Source of the DNA: Siphonodentalium dalli
Lineage: Eukaryota; Mollusca; Scaphopoda; Gadilida; Siphonodentaliidae
Length of the DNA stretch: 64,000 nucleotides
NCBI GenBank assembly: GCA_032622095.1
Contig: CP136064.1
Location: forward strand, 142,493,954-142,557,953
Reading direction: 5' to 3'
The first letter of the stretch is position 1, and each line of letters opens with the position of its first letter. Both the position numbers and the translations under genes were made by a program. Shown in pieces: positions 22,223-32,869 of this stretch. The notes beneath the pieces were generated by a model that saw only the letters and a list, made by a program, of their open reading frames with translations, did no database searches and was not told the origin of the DNA.

Positions 22223-23956
22223 TATACATGACGGGTATATAAATGTTCTTTTTTATTCTCTAGTGTCCGCGTTCATGGACACATGGAATGGTCATGCTTC
22301 TCTTTCTTGTTACTGGATTCGCGTTGGAACACTTTATTTAAATAAAACTGTATTTCTACACACCCAGTCCACATATGCGCATGCACATATTGAACGAAAG
22401 AAAATCAGTATATTATTTAAATACTACTATGCACCAACTGAAACATACTCAATTCAGGAACCTTCATTCGGGCGCTTGCTGCACATTTTGAACGGACCCC
22501 CTTTGGAACCTGTATTCAGCATGCCACCTAATGATCACACGCCTGCACTGTGCGGCCCATTTGTATGAACACTTTATTTCAATAAAACTGTATTTTTTAC
22601 CCCCACCCCATCTCCCCAACCCATGTATATGCATGCACATATGGAACGCAACAATCAAAATATTTTATTTTATCTATAGTAACTGAAACAGGCTCAATTC
22701 GGAACCTTTATTTAGCGGGCGAGGGGCCTACAACCCCTTTGTGAGCTTCGCGCACATTATCTGATTTTAAACTGCGTGCGCTTCGCGCACATTTTGATCT
22801 TTTGAACATTCTTTTATCAGATTTGCACTCAACCGAAAGATTAAAAAAGCATTAATTAGCGTCGGCAGTATTATTTACACTATATCATAATTATCATTAG
22901 TCCCGGTCCGGGATTCCGGGATGTGATTTTTCTAACTGTGTTCCGGCGAATTTACTGAGTTCACGGTACCCACCGGCGGAAGGTCAGACTGTGTCCATTC
23001 GCCATATTCCGTGTATACCGGTAGCCTTCCATTCCACACTCGATGCACAACTTTCGTATCAAAGACAGCATTCTTTACTTATGTTCAAACCCAACTGGCA
23101 AATTTAAATACCATATTAGCACCCATTCCCAACGACGAACGTTCGAGTCTTGACTCTGTACCCCATTACATCCAACCATTCCCAACGACGGTAGACCGTT
23201 CGAGTCTTGACTCAACACCCCACTCAACACTATACATGCACTTCCGCGACAAAATCAACATGAACCTAAATCGGTCAAGGGGCTGAGAAATGGCATGAGT
23301 TCCCTATCTGAACCCATCTGGACAGTGACCATTTTTGGATCGGGTCACAGAGCCTGTAACGCGCTCCGCTGCCCGCCCCCTTTTGCTCTACCCATATACG
23401 TCGCTTCTATATACGCGCCTGCTTCACGTTAATGGTAGTATAATGGCAAGGGGAACTGTAGATATATCACGTTTTACCATCGCTCGGGAATCGGACAAAT
23501 TTAGCCCCATTTATCCGAGTAATGCTATTGATATAGCGTGTCGGCGAAGGATTCATCTTTCAATCAATACCACAAGCTCCCCTCGTTACCATATATATCC
23601 ATAGCATTTGATAAATTTTTTATCACCGAATATTGTCTCCGGAGAGCATAAATTTTCGGATTGATCCTACTCAGAGAACAATGGCCGATATGTTCCTCTA
23701 AATTCACCCCATACAGCTTACTTAATAAAGAATGGAATTCACCTTCGTGTCATGATTGGGGAGGGAGGGGAAACTGATACAAATATGTTTAGCGCTAGTT
23801 TCCACAAATTTCATACGTACGTTCTTCACCAATGATACGATGAATCAAAGTCATTGGTTCTGAGTCTTAAATAGATAGGCCCCTGTAAGTAGGGAAAGGA
23901 CCATGCATGCCCATGTGTCAAAATAAATACATTTATGGCATGTCCAGATAGGTCAT

Positions 23957-24028
23957 CTAGTTCCTACTTAGCATTTGCACTTAATTGCAAATATTTGGAC
24001 TTAAGTGCAAATGTTAAGTAGGAACTAG
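23957..24028. repeat. Hairpin with 28-bp arms
   Basis: The left arm CTAGTTCCTACTTA plus GCATTTGCACTTAA (23957-23984) pairs with 24001-24028. The loop is about 16 bases. The arms are near-perfect. It belongs to a cluster of TTGCACTTAAGTGCAA-type words (23950-24450). Confidence 0.9.
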
Positions 24029-24195
24029 TTAATTGTTTGTTAGATGAATATTATTGTGCAATTAATTCTGACATGACTGAATTAAACGACCATTTTCCCA
24101 CAACTCCGCCCTATGAGCAAAACCAGACCTGCTTAATATCTGATGGTGGTGTTTCTTATACAGTTGAATTGCACCTACGTGCACATGAATTGTAC

Positions 24196-24347
24196 TTAAG
24201 TCCAAATACCACACAATTGTGAATTCGGCGAGGAATTGGACTTAAGTGCAACTGGATGAAAATATCAGTATTTACACTTAAGTGTAATTCATTTGCACTT
24301 AAGTACAATTCCTCGCCGAATTCACAATTATGTGGTATTTGGACTTA
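24196..24347. repeat. Hairpin with 58-bp arms
   Basis: The left arm 24196-24253 and right arm 24290-24347 are inverted copies with about three mismatches. They include 'gaattcggcgaggaatt' and end in TTAAGTCC / GGACTTAA. The loop, about 36 bases, contains ACACTTAAGTGT. This looks like a foldback element or the product of inverted duplication. It has no coding content. Confidence 0.9.
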
Positions 24348-25032
24348 AGAACAATTCGCTATTTGGACTTAGGGCCTAAGTGCAAATATTTGCACTTAAG
24401 TACAAATAATTAGACTTAAGTGAAAATATTTGCACTTCAGTCCAAATAAATCGAAAATGTGAAAACGGCTTGCCATATGTACACGTCTACATAGCCTACA
24501 TCCTGCTAGTGGCCGACATGGCGATTTATTCTTTGTAAGTAGGCATATTTAGGCTATGCTCACTTGCGGCAAAGGTTCGAATACGACACCAATGTTAATC
24601 ATGGTTTTGCTTTAACAAAAACTTTGAAATTTGAAACTTTGACTTTGGGCTGGTAGCTTAATTGTCGGGTGTGATATCTTATATTGTCGCTACGGTTTAT
24701 ATAGTACTTAGGCCTACCATGTGTCGCCCATGCAACAGCACTAAAACATCTTTCCCCACCATGTTCGTGTGTTTTCATTCGTTTACTGTCCGCTGAATGG
24801 TCATGGCCGGGTGGTTCGCGAACTAGAGTAACATGTGTACATATACCTGTAGGCATATGCATATATAGGCTATTGCCTGCATGCTAATAATCTGTTCCAG
24901 CCAAAACAATAAAAATATTTGTGAGTCAATACAAGAGATTGTATGTCCTGACGCAACACAGAATGTTTGAATATTCGCAACGTTTGTGTTTTTATTATCC
25001 ACGAAGCGTTATATCGAATTTATAAATATATG

Positions 25033-25419
25033 GTAACGTATCTTACAGTAACGTATCTTACAGCACTATTCTTTAAAGTGGGATAGCATTTTCAAACAAC
25101 TTGTAATTAGGTGAATGATGCAGTCATTATGACCAATATGATGGTAGATCAGCTACTTCAACCATAAAATTGTCATTTGGTAAATGTAGTTTGTGTTAGA
25201 TATTAAATCAGTGGTAACGTATCTTACAGTGCCGGATAGTAACATCCAAATTTACAGACGATATCAGAGTGACTTGCAGAAATCGTTGTGGTCTCGGAGA
25301 GTACTTTCGCCCCTCCGTGTTGACAACATGGCAGGGCTTGTTTCACAGCTCAGCTTGTGTCAAATGACAAAGTAATTGTTCACTTGACACTCGTTATGTG
25401 ATGGTAACGTATCTTACAC
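25033..25419. repeat. Recurring 15-bp motif GTAACGTATCTTACA
   Basis: The motif occurs at 25033, 25048-25049 (overlapping tandem), 25214 and 25404. The spacing of the separated copies is 181 and 190 bp. The sequence between copies is not obviously repeated. Its role is unknown. Confidence 0.7.
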
Positions 25420-26159
25420 CAAGATTAGGGACAATGATGATAACGACCCATATATGAAAAAATAGCTCTGTCATATATTTGGTTTATTGTAAAATTGATC
25501 CCCATCTTCTCGTGTTTCATCTAACATTAATCACTCCCTCCAATCAGGTAATACACGATAGTTTGCGCAATTTATAGATTTTACACCTATTGAAAGACAC
25601 ACAAAAAGCCTAGTTTTTAAGGCTTCCAGGCGGTCGTGTGTACTCTGACATGCTTTTATATGGGACCATTCATTTTTTTCAGTTGAGTTCCAACTAAAAC
25701 CATCCTCGGAAAACAAAAAATCACTGTTGTGGGTGATAATAACTATGGTTTTCGCCCCCAAGGACACGTTTTCCGTGTATATCTGTACTTTAAATGAGAA
25801 TGGCCCATTCGTTACCTAAATTCACACTGAACCTGAACTGACACATTAATTTAGTGCATAAATCAAACAACGCTTTGGTAGAGTGCATGAAAGTTTCGTC
25901 TATAATAGCAAAGCAAGTGTGGGTTTGCGTGCGACGTCAATGACGTCATTTCGACAAACGTCGTAAGAAATAGTTTCTATACTTGAGTGCAAATACTGCA
26001 TTTGGGGACCATTTTAGATCTCAGGTTTGCTTTGACCAATCGGCATGAAATTTGGTGGGTCATCTTCTAAGACACAATATAGGCCATGGTAAAAATTTGG
26101 GCCACATTGCACGCATGGTTGAAAAGTTATAAACGCGCCAAAAGCGTGACCGAGTTATA

Positions 26160-26277
26160 CACAGATACACACACACCCTCACACACACACACACATACAC
26201 AGATACACACACGCGCACCACACACGCGCACCCACACACGCGCACACACACACACAGATACACACAGACGACGGGTT
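26160..26277. repeat. (CA)n-rich microsatellite inside H2 copy 2
   Basis: CA dinucleotides interspersed with GATA and CGCG words, ending at 'agacgacggg'. The equivalent tract in copy 1 (22172-22200) is much shorter, so it has expanded or shrunk since the copies separated. Confidence 0.9.
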
Positions 26278-26354
26278 ATATATATATATATTCTAGCCAT
26301 GTTGAACAGTTGGTGACGTTGCAGGTATGCGCGCAGACCCAACTCAAGAATGTA

Positions 26355-26470
26355 TGTGGGTGTGTGTGTGTGTGCGCGCGCGTGTGTGAGGGTGCGTGTG
26401 CGTTCGCGCGCACGTTTGTGGGTGGGTGAGTGTGAGTGTGTGTGTGTATGTGTGTGAGGGTGTGTGAGTT
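26355..26470. repeat. (GT)n/(CG)n-rich tract
   Basis: Imperfect GT repeats with an inner GCGCGCGCG run and GGTG interruptions. The tract alternates purine and pyrimidine for most of its length. Confidence 0.9.
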
Positions 26471-27865
26471 AACAATCGCCTACAATGGGGCTTACATTCC
26501 AGACTTTAAACCTTCTAATCGGGCTCGAGCCCGTTTGTCCCGCGAGCCCGATTGTAAACAGCGTTCAAACGGGTTTTCGAGAGCTCAAATTATAGGTAGA
26601 AAACGAAAAGTCCAGTTGAGCCCGTTTGGATAACTCGTCTGGTTTTTAACATTTTTGGTGTGTGATCCTATCAACTATTGTGTATCCGAGATCCTAATTG
26701 TGCCAATAGAAACAAAACTTTCATATGTGGAATATGGTAGGTTTCGGCGTACGTTGTATAGTTCACCGGGTCGGGTATGTATGACACGGACAGAACACAT
26801 TGTATTCAATAAACAGCTCCGTTAACATGCGCATCTCCAAATCGCGATTTTACCCACAATTTCACTCAACTCCTATGTTATTCTCTATGGAGGTCTAGTT
26901 TAAGTTTATATCGTAGTCCCATGTGTCTGTTCGTCAGATACATACTAAAGTATGTAGGAGCCTCCTTGATACCGGTATATTTATCAATGACAGCTATACG
27001 AGGCCTCTGGATATTGACATAAGCGCGTACATCGCAACACATATCTAGCAAAATAGCCCCTTAAGTGAGATGTCTTTCAACAAAGGTCAAGGTTATTTTA
27101 GGGTCAAGGTCAAGGTCATGTAAACCCCCCCCCCCCACATCAACTTGACAACAAATTCGGTTGAGGTCGGATCTTGACTGCTCCCGCCATGTCGACCCAT
27201 GTTAAGATGGACATAAAATCGAATTACCTCGCTGACGCCAACCATGACAAAACATTTCAATAAAAACCCTGCGATCCTATGTTGAATCAGATTAGCAAGC
27301 AGCCGGCCATTGCGTTCGCGCGATGCAAAACCTGGAAGCTCCTCGCCTTATTAGGGTAGATTGGTTCAATCAGTTATCTCGAGCGAAATGACATGCCGCT
27401 GAAATTTCTGCGGGGCCAATTCTTTGCGAGACGGGAATCTATTGAATCTGCGTCAGCCTAACAGGGGCATATTCGTTAAGCCATTTGTCTGGAGGGAAAT
27501 TAAATGCAGCTAAAAGGCAGGCTCGTTATTACAAAACGCCATAACTAAAGACCGGCATAACGCACGCTATCGTGCTATGCATCGTTGGAAAGGGCACACC
27601 CTGGGCTATTTAACTGGGTTAATTTGATTGTGAAGTAGGCACTTTTGCGTTGTGTTATTTTCGCATATATCTTTTGTGAAAACGGTTATCATTATTTATA
27701 TGTATGATAATTCACACAATGCCTACATACCATGCACGCAGACTCATTTGACTACTGAACTAATTACGAACAATTGCACTCAAGTGCAATCGCGCTTTGC
27801 TCAAGTCAAATTGCGCTAAAATTAAGCAAAATTGCGCTGTGAATACGCGATCCAGCGAAATCACT
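26471..27865. other. No gene recognised; C12 homopolymer
   Basis: Contains 'gggctcgagcccg' (26520-26532) and related GAGCCCG words, a 'gtcaaggtcaaggtcatg' phrase near 27102 and a run of 12 C at 27125-27136. There is no open frame with recognisable features. Confidence 0.5.
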
Positions 27866-28035
27866 GTAACCAACGAACGAGTACCAGCATAGTTTCGGCG
27901 GTCAAATGCACACGCTTGGACTATTGCGCTCAGGGACAAAATTGCACAGTGTAACCAACGAACGAGTACCAGCGTAGTTTCGGCGGTCAAATGCACACGC
28001 TTGGACTATTGCGCTGAGGGACAAAATTGCACAGT
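27866..28035. repeat. 85-bp tandem duplication
   Basis: The block beginning 'gtaaccaacgaacgagtacc' occurs at 27866 and 27951, exactly 85 bp apart, almost identical. It abuts the 42-bp minisatellite and shares its 'attgcgct' words. Confidence 0.92.
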
Positions 28036-28530
28036 GGTCACGATTGCGCTGCATTGCACTGAAGCGCAATTGCACTGAGGTGCGACGACATTGCGCTGCA
28101 CTGAAGCGCAATTGCGCTGCGGCGATATTGCGCTGTACTCAAGCGCAAATGCACTGCGGTGCGGCGAAATTGCGCTGCACTCAAGCGCAATTGCACTGTG
28201 GTTCGGCTACATTGCACCACGCTCAAGCGCAATTGCACTGTGGTTCGGCTACATTGCACCACGCTCAAGCGCAATTGCACTGCGGTGCGCTGCACTGAAG
28301 CGACATTGCGCTGTGGTGCTGCGAAATTGCGCTGCACTCAAGCGCAATTGCACTGCGGTGCTGCAAAATTGCGCTGCACTCAAGCGCAATTGCACTGCGG
28401 TTCGGCTACATTGAACCCCGCTCAAGCGCAATTGCACTGTGGTTCGGCTACATTGCACCACGCTCAAGCGCAATTGCACTGCGGTGCGGCGACTTTGCGC
28501 TGAACTGAAGCGCAATTGAACTGCGGTGCA
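28036..28530. repeat. 42-bp minisatellite (AATTGC(A/G)CTG units)
   Basis: The word 'aattgcactg' recurs at 28189, 28231, 28273, 28346, 28388, 28430 and 28472. Spacing is 42 bp except one 73-bp step. Each unit is two ~21-bp halves, one ending CTCAAGCGC and one rich in GCGGTGCGGC. Because 42 is a multiple of three and stops are absent, long frames stay open on both strands (e.g. repeats like LKRNCTVVRLHC). I read these as consequences of the repeat, not as genes. Confidence 0.92.
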
Positions 28531-28775
28531 CATAAGCGCGATGCCATTTATTTACATATGACTTTCCCATTTGTCATACACATGTGTCACACCTGAACCC
28601 AGTTATGATTATAAAAACACAAAGTTAAATGACTGACTTACTGGTTTTATTTTTGCCTGAAAACGCTTCAGTTGTCCTTCCGTCTACTTCCGAATTTTCT
28701 AGGTGGTAGGTACAGCGGAAAGGGTAGAACCCGGTTGTAGGTTTGACGCAAAAGACCCCAATTGACATACGGCGT

Positions 28776-28935
28776 TAGACTGCGTGTGTGTGTGTGTGTG
28801 GGGGTGTGTGTGTGCGGGTTCGTGTGCGTGTGTGTGCGCGTTCGTGCACTTGTGTATAAGCGTTTGTATCATGTTGTTTATATGCCATTGTGTTCATATA
28901 TAATCTTCAGTATAATGGAGGATAATTAAAGATAT
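28776..28935 (+). repeat. (GT)n tract and LINE-like 3' end
   Basis: A GT-rich tract (28782-28850) is followed by AT-rich sequence ending 'ggaggataattaaagat'. This is close to the end of the LINE tail at 11025-11040 ('ggaggataataaagat'). It may be a very short, 5'-truncated LINE 3' UTR. Confidence 0.4.
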
Positions 28936-29538
28936 ATATAACTAGCTGGTGGGCCCGACTTCGTCCGGGCTGTTTCCCCTCTGCTTTCATCCGGATCTAA
29001 CATCGAAATCCGTCGAAAGGCGCGATTTGACCTTGAATTGACCATTTGGAAGGTCAAGGTCAGGACGGTGGTCACTATTTGACCCGTCCAAACACTCCCC
29101 GGACAAAAGTACCCCTGGGTATAATATTTCATCGAAATCCGTCCGTTTTACCCGAGTTGACCTTGAATTGACCCTTTTGGTTTAAACATATTTATTCGCC
29201 ATATATGCATATAAATACATACATTTGGCAACGGGATTGAAGAACAAGTGCGGGCCACTTATATGCTACTTCTCTCCCGATCACCAGACAATCAAGTGAA
29301 AGAAAAAAATGAACATGGCATTGAACAATTATATATGGTATTAATGTGTATAATGTTAAAGTTTGATTGTTGCTAGTCTCTCCCAACTTGTTCGAAAGTA
29401 TCTGGTTACTGAATAGTGTACTGTGCTCGTATATCCTTAACAATGGTAAGGTGGCAGGACAGTGCAATATGTTCTTATAGAGCGTTTATGACTATACTCA
29501 GAATTATTATTTTTATTATTTTGTTTTTTCTTTCTTCC

Positions 29539-30211
29539 CTAGTAGTCGTCTGCTGTTGAACTTTGTGTGTTCTCACCCTGGGGTGTGTCTCTTATACAGA
29601 TTTGGACAGCCTTGAAAATGTCTTCATTATTGGAATTTGATAAGCTTGGATCTCCAAATAGTAAAGTTTTTACTGAATACATATTGAATCGTAGTAGCTT
29701 GTTCAGCAAGTCTACTCTTGGAATAATATGCAATTGACATTGGAAAAAATAATGAAATGCGTTTTCTTCACCATCGCCGCATCTACAGGCTTTGGACACC
29801 GCAATATAATTGAAGTATTTATCTGATTGGAGTTCACTGCATTCGCACCTGAGTCGACATTGTAAGATATTTAATGATCGTTTCCCTGAAGAAAAATACT
29901 TAGGAGGTTTAACCGGATTGGGAATAAGTGATTGTCGAAAACATTCATAATTCATGTTTCTTATTTTTTTATCGCGTTTATTCCAGTCATTTATACACAT
30001 GGGCATGAAGGTGGACTCTTTTCTTTGTAATTGCATTTCATAGGGATAAAATTTGATGCATTTCTGGTATCATGGTCATTTCGGGCGCTGAATTTGGATG
30101 GTATAAGGTCTGTCAAATAGTTAGGTGTTTTTTCGTTTACTATATTGTGGAATGTCAGGACCTGTTTGTAATATCTTCGAGTTTCTAACGTCTCCTAACC
30201 TAGTTCGAAGT
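29539..30211 (-). pseudogene. CR1/L2-type LINE C-terminal tail, frameshifted
   Basis: Downstream of the main frame the coding sense continues in shifted frames. At 30211-30180 the sense continues as a …NIRLRT… phrase; from about 30165 a second frame has FHNIVNE.TPNYLTDLIPSKF; from 30036 the frame reads STFMPMCINDWNKRDKKIRNM … LNILQCRLRCECSELQSDKYF … CRCGDGEENAFHYFFQC. The last is a CXCX8HX4C knuckle usual at the C-terminus of these elements. At least three shifts separate the pieces, so the tail is a broken extension of the ORF at 30212-32869. Confidence 0.8.
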
Positions 30212-32869
30212 CTAATATTTGGAACTGATCTGGTGCAACCGGTGTCTAGCTGCTTCGTATTGAACATCTTCTAGATCTTTTAGTAAGTAATCAGGTGCAC
30301 CAGACCAAACGTTACTAGCGTATTCCATAAGGGATCGAACATGGGATAAATAGAGGGTTTGAAGTGTTTCACGATTTAGCATTGCTCTTAGTTTACGCAA
30401 TTGTGACAGGCGTGCGTATGCCCTTGTGCATATATTACCAATGTGTGTGTTCCAAGTTAGGTTGTCGTCAATATCCAATCCTAGGTGTTTGTGGCTATTA
30501 GAGTATTCTAGGGTTACCCCGTCGAATATGATTGTAGGTTTGACAACACTTGGCTTGGAAAATAACATTAGATTGGTTTTACTACTATTAAATTGGACAC
30601 ACCAATTTTCAGCCCAGTCTCTGATTTTGTTCATGTCTCTATTGACTGTCAATTGAAGGTTATACGTATCACTATCGCTGTTGATTAAACATGTGTCGTC
30701 AGCATACAGTCTTGTGCTAGATTTAATTCCATCGGCAATGTCATTAATGTAAATTAAAAACATCAGAGGCCCGACTACAGATCCCTGGGGCACACCAGCT
30801 GATATTGAGGAGTACTGCGAAAAGCTTGAGTTGACTCTAACTCTTTGCTGTCTATTTTGTAAATAGTTTGTCATCCATTTCAGAATATTACCTTTCAAAC
30901 CATATTTCTCTAATTTTAAAACAAGACCTCGGTGCCAGACTTTGTCAAACGCTTTGGAAATATCGAAAAATACTGCACAACTCGTTTGGCCCTCGTCGAT
31001 TGCACAGTGGATATTATGAATGATTTCAATTAGTTGAAATTCGGTACTATGACCAGGTATAAATCCAGACTGATGCTTATATAAAAGGTTGTGGGTTTTC
31101 AGATGGCTTAGAATTTCATTAAAAACTAATCTCTCTAGTACCTTGCCGACACAACTTATAAGAGATATCGGACGATAATTTAAAGGGTCATGCCTATCAC
31201 CTTTTTTAAAGAGGGGCATCACATCGGCTTTCTTCCAAGCTGTAGGGAAACAACAGCTCTTTAAAGATAAATTGAAAATTATTTTAAGTGGTTTGCAAAC
31301 TGAGCCATGTGTTTCCCTTAGCATTTTGTTACTTATACCATCGGGGCCCGTGGCTTTATTTGTGTGTAAAATTTTCAAAAATTTTGATATGTCCTCCTCG
31401 GTAGTTTTGATATCTTCTATTTTTTCGGTTGTTCTTTCTGCAAATTTCGGTAATGTCGATTTTTCATTTTCTAGTGTACTATTTCGCGTGAAAATTGAAT
31501 TTAAGACCTGTGCCTTTTGATAATCTTCCTCAAAAATTCTGTTGTTAAAGTTTAGTGGGGGAATTTTCTCGTCATTGGAGAAATTATTAAGTAATTGTTT
31601 AGTGACATGCCAGAATTGTTTTGGCTCATTTACTTTCAAGTTTTCATCAAGGCTAGCTAAATATTTATCTTTGGCTGACTTTTTCAAGTTATTTGTTCTG
31701 TTGCGGGTTGCTTTATATTTATCCCAGGCACTAGGAAGATTTGTGCGCAGCGCTTTCTTTCTGAGGCGGTCGCGTTTCCGAATATGTTTTCTTATTAAAC
31801 TGTCAAACCATGGTTTGTCATTCTCACGTATAGTAACTGATTGGAATGGGATATATTTGCGAGCAATTGTTAGGAAAGTGTGAGTAAAAACGTCTACAGT
31901 CTGATTTATATCGGAGTGACCTGTGATCACGAGAATGTCTGACCATTTGATTGCATTAATTTCGAAATTCATGCCAACAAAATCTGCTCTGGCATAATTC
32001 CAAACATTCCGTTGATATGACTTTTTCCTAGGATTTGGAAATGAAATTTCTACAGATGTTGCTCTATGGTCTGATAAACCTAGATCAATAGTGGACGGGT
32101 TTAGGTAAACTAGACTATCACTTAATAAAATCGGATCTAAGAGTGTTGCTGAGTTCACACCTATTCGAGTTGGCTCTTTAATTACGTTCTCAAGGGTCCA
32201 TTTGCTCATGATTTTTTGAAGCTCACCATCGCGATTTAATAAATTGCAATTTAGATCTCCAACCATGACTAAAGACATATTATATGCTAGGGCCTTGGCA
32301 ATGAATTTGTCAAGATTCGTCCAGTAAGAGTCTAAGCATTCACGCTCAGACCCGTAAGTTACGCAGAAAAGAAATTTCTGCCTGGTTCCAATTTCAAACC
32401 ACAAAATTTCGTCGTCAAAACCAAATTCGGGTAAATATGTATACATAATGCTGGATGCAAAATACACAGCCAGACCTCCTCCGTGTTCGTTTCTATCAAG
32501 TCTGAACGGAGCTTGAAAATTGGAAAATAATATGGGGTCGTTATGCACATTTTTATCTAGGTGCGTCTCGGTAAAGCATACGATATCGTAATCTTCTATA
32601 TGCTCAGCAAGCTTTGATATTTTGTTTCTGAGACTACGAATATTATAGTGAAATATAGAAATAGTTTCTGGTTCCATCGGCCCTGGTTGAACTTCCACGT
32701 CATTAGCTATGATAATCAGTAAACTAAACAAAAAGATGAAAGTACCTATGTTTCTGCGCGGTGTAAGATTCTTTAGATGAGGTGATGACTTGTTTTTTGA
32801 CTTTGCCCTGCGCCTTCGGAAATTAAAGTATCCGACAACGACCCTGTATTGAACAATATCAATATTCAT
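30212..32869 (-). CDS. CR1/L2-type LINE polyprotein: 2A-like, endonuclease, reverse transcriptase
   Basis: 885 codons. Residues 18-40 are basic; 41-55 is a hydrophobic run (IGTFIFLFSLLIIIA); 57-64 is DVEVQPGP, a 2A-like motif with Gln for the usual Asn. The APE endonuclease starts at ~68: FHYNIRSLRNK (Asn), CFTETHL (catalytic Glu), RNEHGGGLAVY, VGDLNCNLL (Asp/Asn), LLDPILL and GLSDHRATSV (His). RT at ~470-800: KATGPDGISN, LNYRPISLISCVGKVLERL, HQSGFIPGHST, FFDISKAFDKVWH (Asp), AGVPQGSVVGPLMFLIYINDI, LYADDTCLI (about 720-723), SKTNLMLFSK, HLGLDID. The YRPP loop of the endonuclease is degraded (VTYGSERE). Start at 32869 is the first Met; the end is early, by frameshift, after VQYEAARH. Confidence 0.93.
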   Translation of the reverse strand: MNIDIVQYRVVVGYFNFRRRRAKSKNKSSPHLKNLTPRRNIGTFIFLFSLLIIIANDVEVQPGPMEPETISIFHYNIRSLRNKISKLAEHIEDYDIVCFTETHLDKNVHNDPILFSNFQAPFRLDRNEHGGGLAVYFASSIMYTYLPEFGFDDEILWFEIGTRQKFLFCVTYGSERECLDSYWTNLDKFIAKALAYNMSLVMVGDLNCNLLNRDGELQKIMSKWTLENVIKEPTRIGVNSATLLDPILLSDSLVYLNPSTIDLGLSDHRATSVEISFPNPRKKSYQRNVWNYARADFVGMNFEINAIKWSDILVITGHSDINQTVDVFTHTFLTIARKYIPFQSVTIRENDKPWFDSLIRKHIRKRDRLRKKALRTNLPSAWDKYKATRNRTNNLKKSAKDKYLASLDENLKVNEPKQFWHVTKQLLNNFSNDEKIPPLNFNNRIFEEDYQKAQVLNSIFTRNSTLENEKSTLPKFAERTTEKIEDIKTTEEDISKFLKILHTNKATGPDGISNKMLRETHGSVCKPLKIIFNLSLKSCCFPTAWKKADVMPLFKKGDRHDPLNYRPISLISCVGKVLERLVFNEILSHLKTHNLLYKHQSGFIPGHSTEFQLIEIIHNIHCAIDEGQTSCAVFFDISKAFDKVWHRGLVLKLEKYGLKGNILKWMTNYLQNRQQRVRVNSSFSQYSSISAGVPQGSVVGPLMFLIYINDIADGIKSSTRLYADDTCLINSDSDTYNLQLTVNRDMNKIRDWAENWCVQFNSSKTNLMLFSKPSVVKPTIIFDGVTLEYSNSHKHLGLDIDDNLTWNTHIGNICTRAYARLSQLRKLRAMLNRETLQTLYLSHVRSLMEYASNVWSGAPDYLLKDLEDVQYEAARHRLHQISSKY
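32678..32701 (-). other. 2A-like ribosome-skipping motif variant (DVEVQPGP)
   Basis: The - strand codons GAC GTG GAA GTT CAA CCA GGG CCG give D-V-E-V-Q-P-G-P. The family pattern is D-x-E-x-N-P-G-P, where the ribosome fails to form the Gly-Pro bond. Seven of eight positions fit; Asn is Gln (CAA), which needs two base changes from either Asn codon. A hydrophobic stretch precedes it, as in 2A-like sequences of other APE-type LINEs. Whether the variant still works is unknown. Confidence 0.75.

Larger units (their letters stand above)
22226..26291 (-). mobile_element. Helitron-like family H2, copy 2, with 2.6-kb insertion
   Basis: It is colinear with copy 1: 'gacgggtatataaatgttctt' (22230), 'gaacactttatt' (22327 and 22567), 'gatgcacaactttcgt' (23042), 'cgttcgagtcttgactc' (23140 and 23190), then after a gap 'tgacgtcatttcgacaaacgtc' (25938), 'gaccgagttatacaca' (26147), a CA tract and 'gacgacggg' plus TATATA. 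About 23280-25905 has no partner in copy 1 and contains two hairpins, so it is an insertion or expansion. The 3' terminal hairpin is lost here and this copy abuts copy 1 directly. Confidence 0.5.

Noticed and set aside
24570-24590. B-box-like GGTTCGAATAC
   Set aside because: No A box or cloverleaf upstream, so it is not a tRNA or SINE head.
28044-28533. Cysteine-rich open frames of ~85-115 codons on both strands
   Set aside because: They are read-through of the 42-bp minisatellite, whose unit is a multiple of three without stops. Many frames are open at once, so there is no evidence for a gene.
29192-29467. 91-codon frame on the - strand downstream of the CR1/L2-type LINE
   Set aside because: It lies after the C-terminal knuckle in the element's 3' UTR, with no motif.
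31272-31883. Open frames of 82 and 113 codons on the + strand
   Set aside because: They are shadows opposite the intact CR1/L2-type LINE frame.
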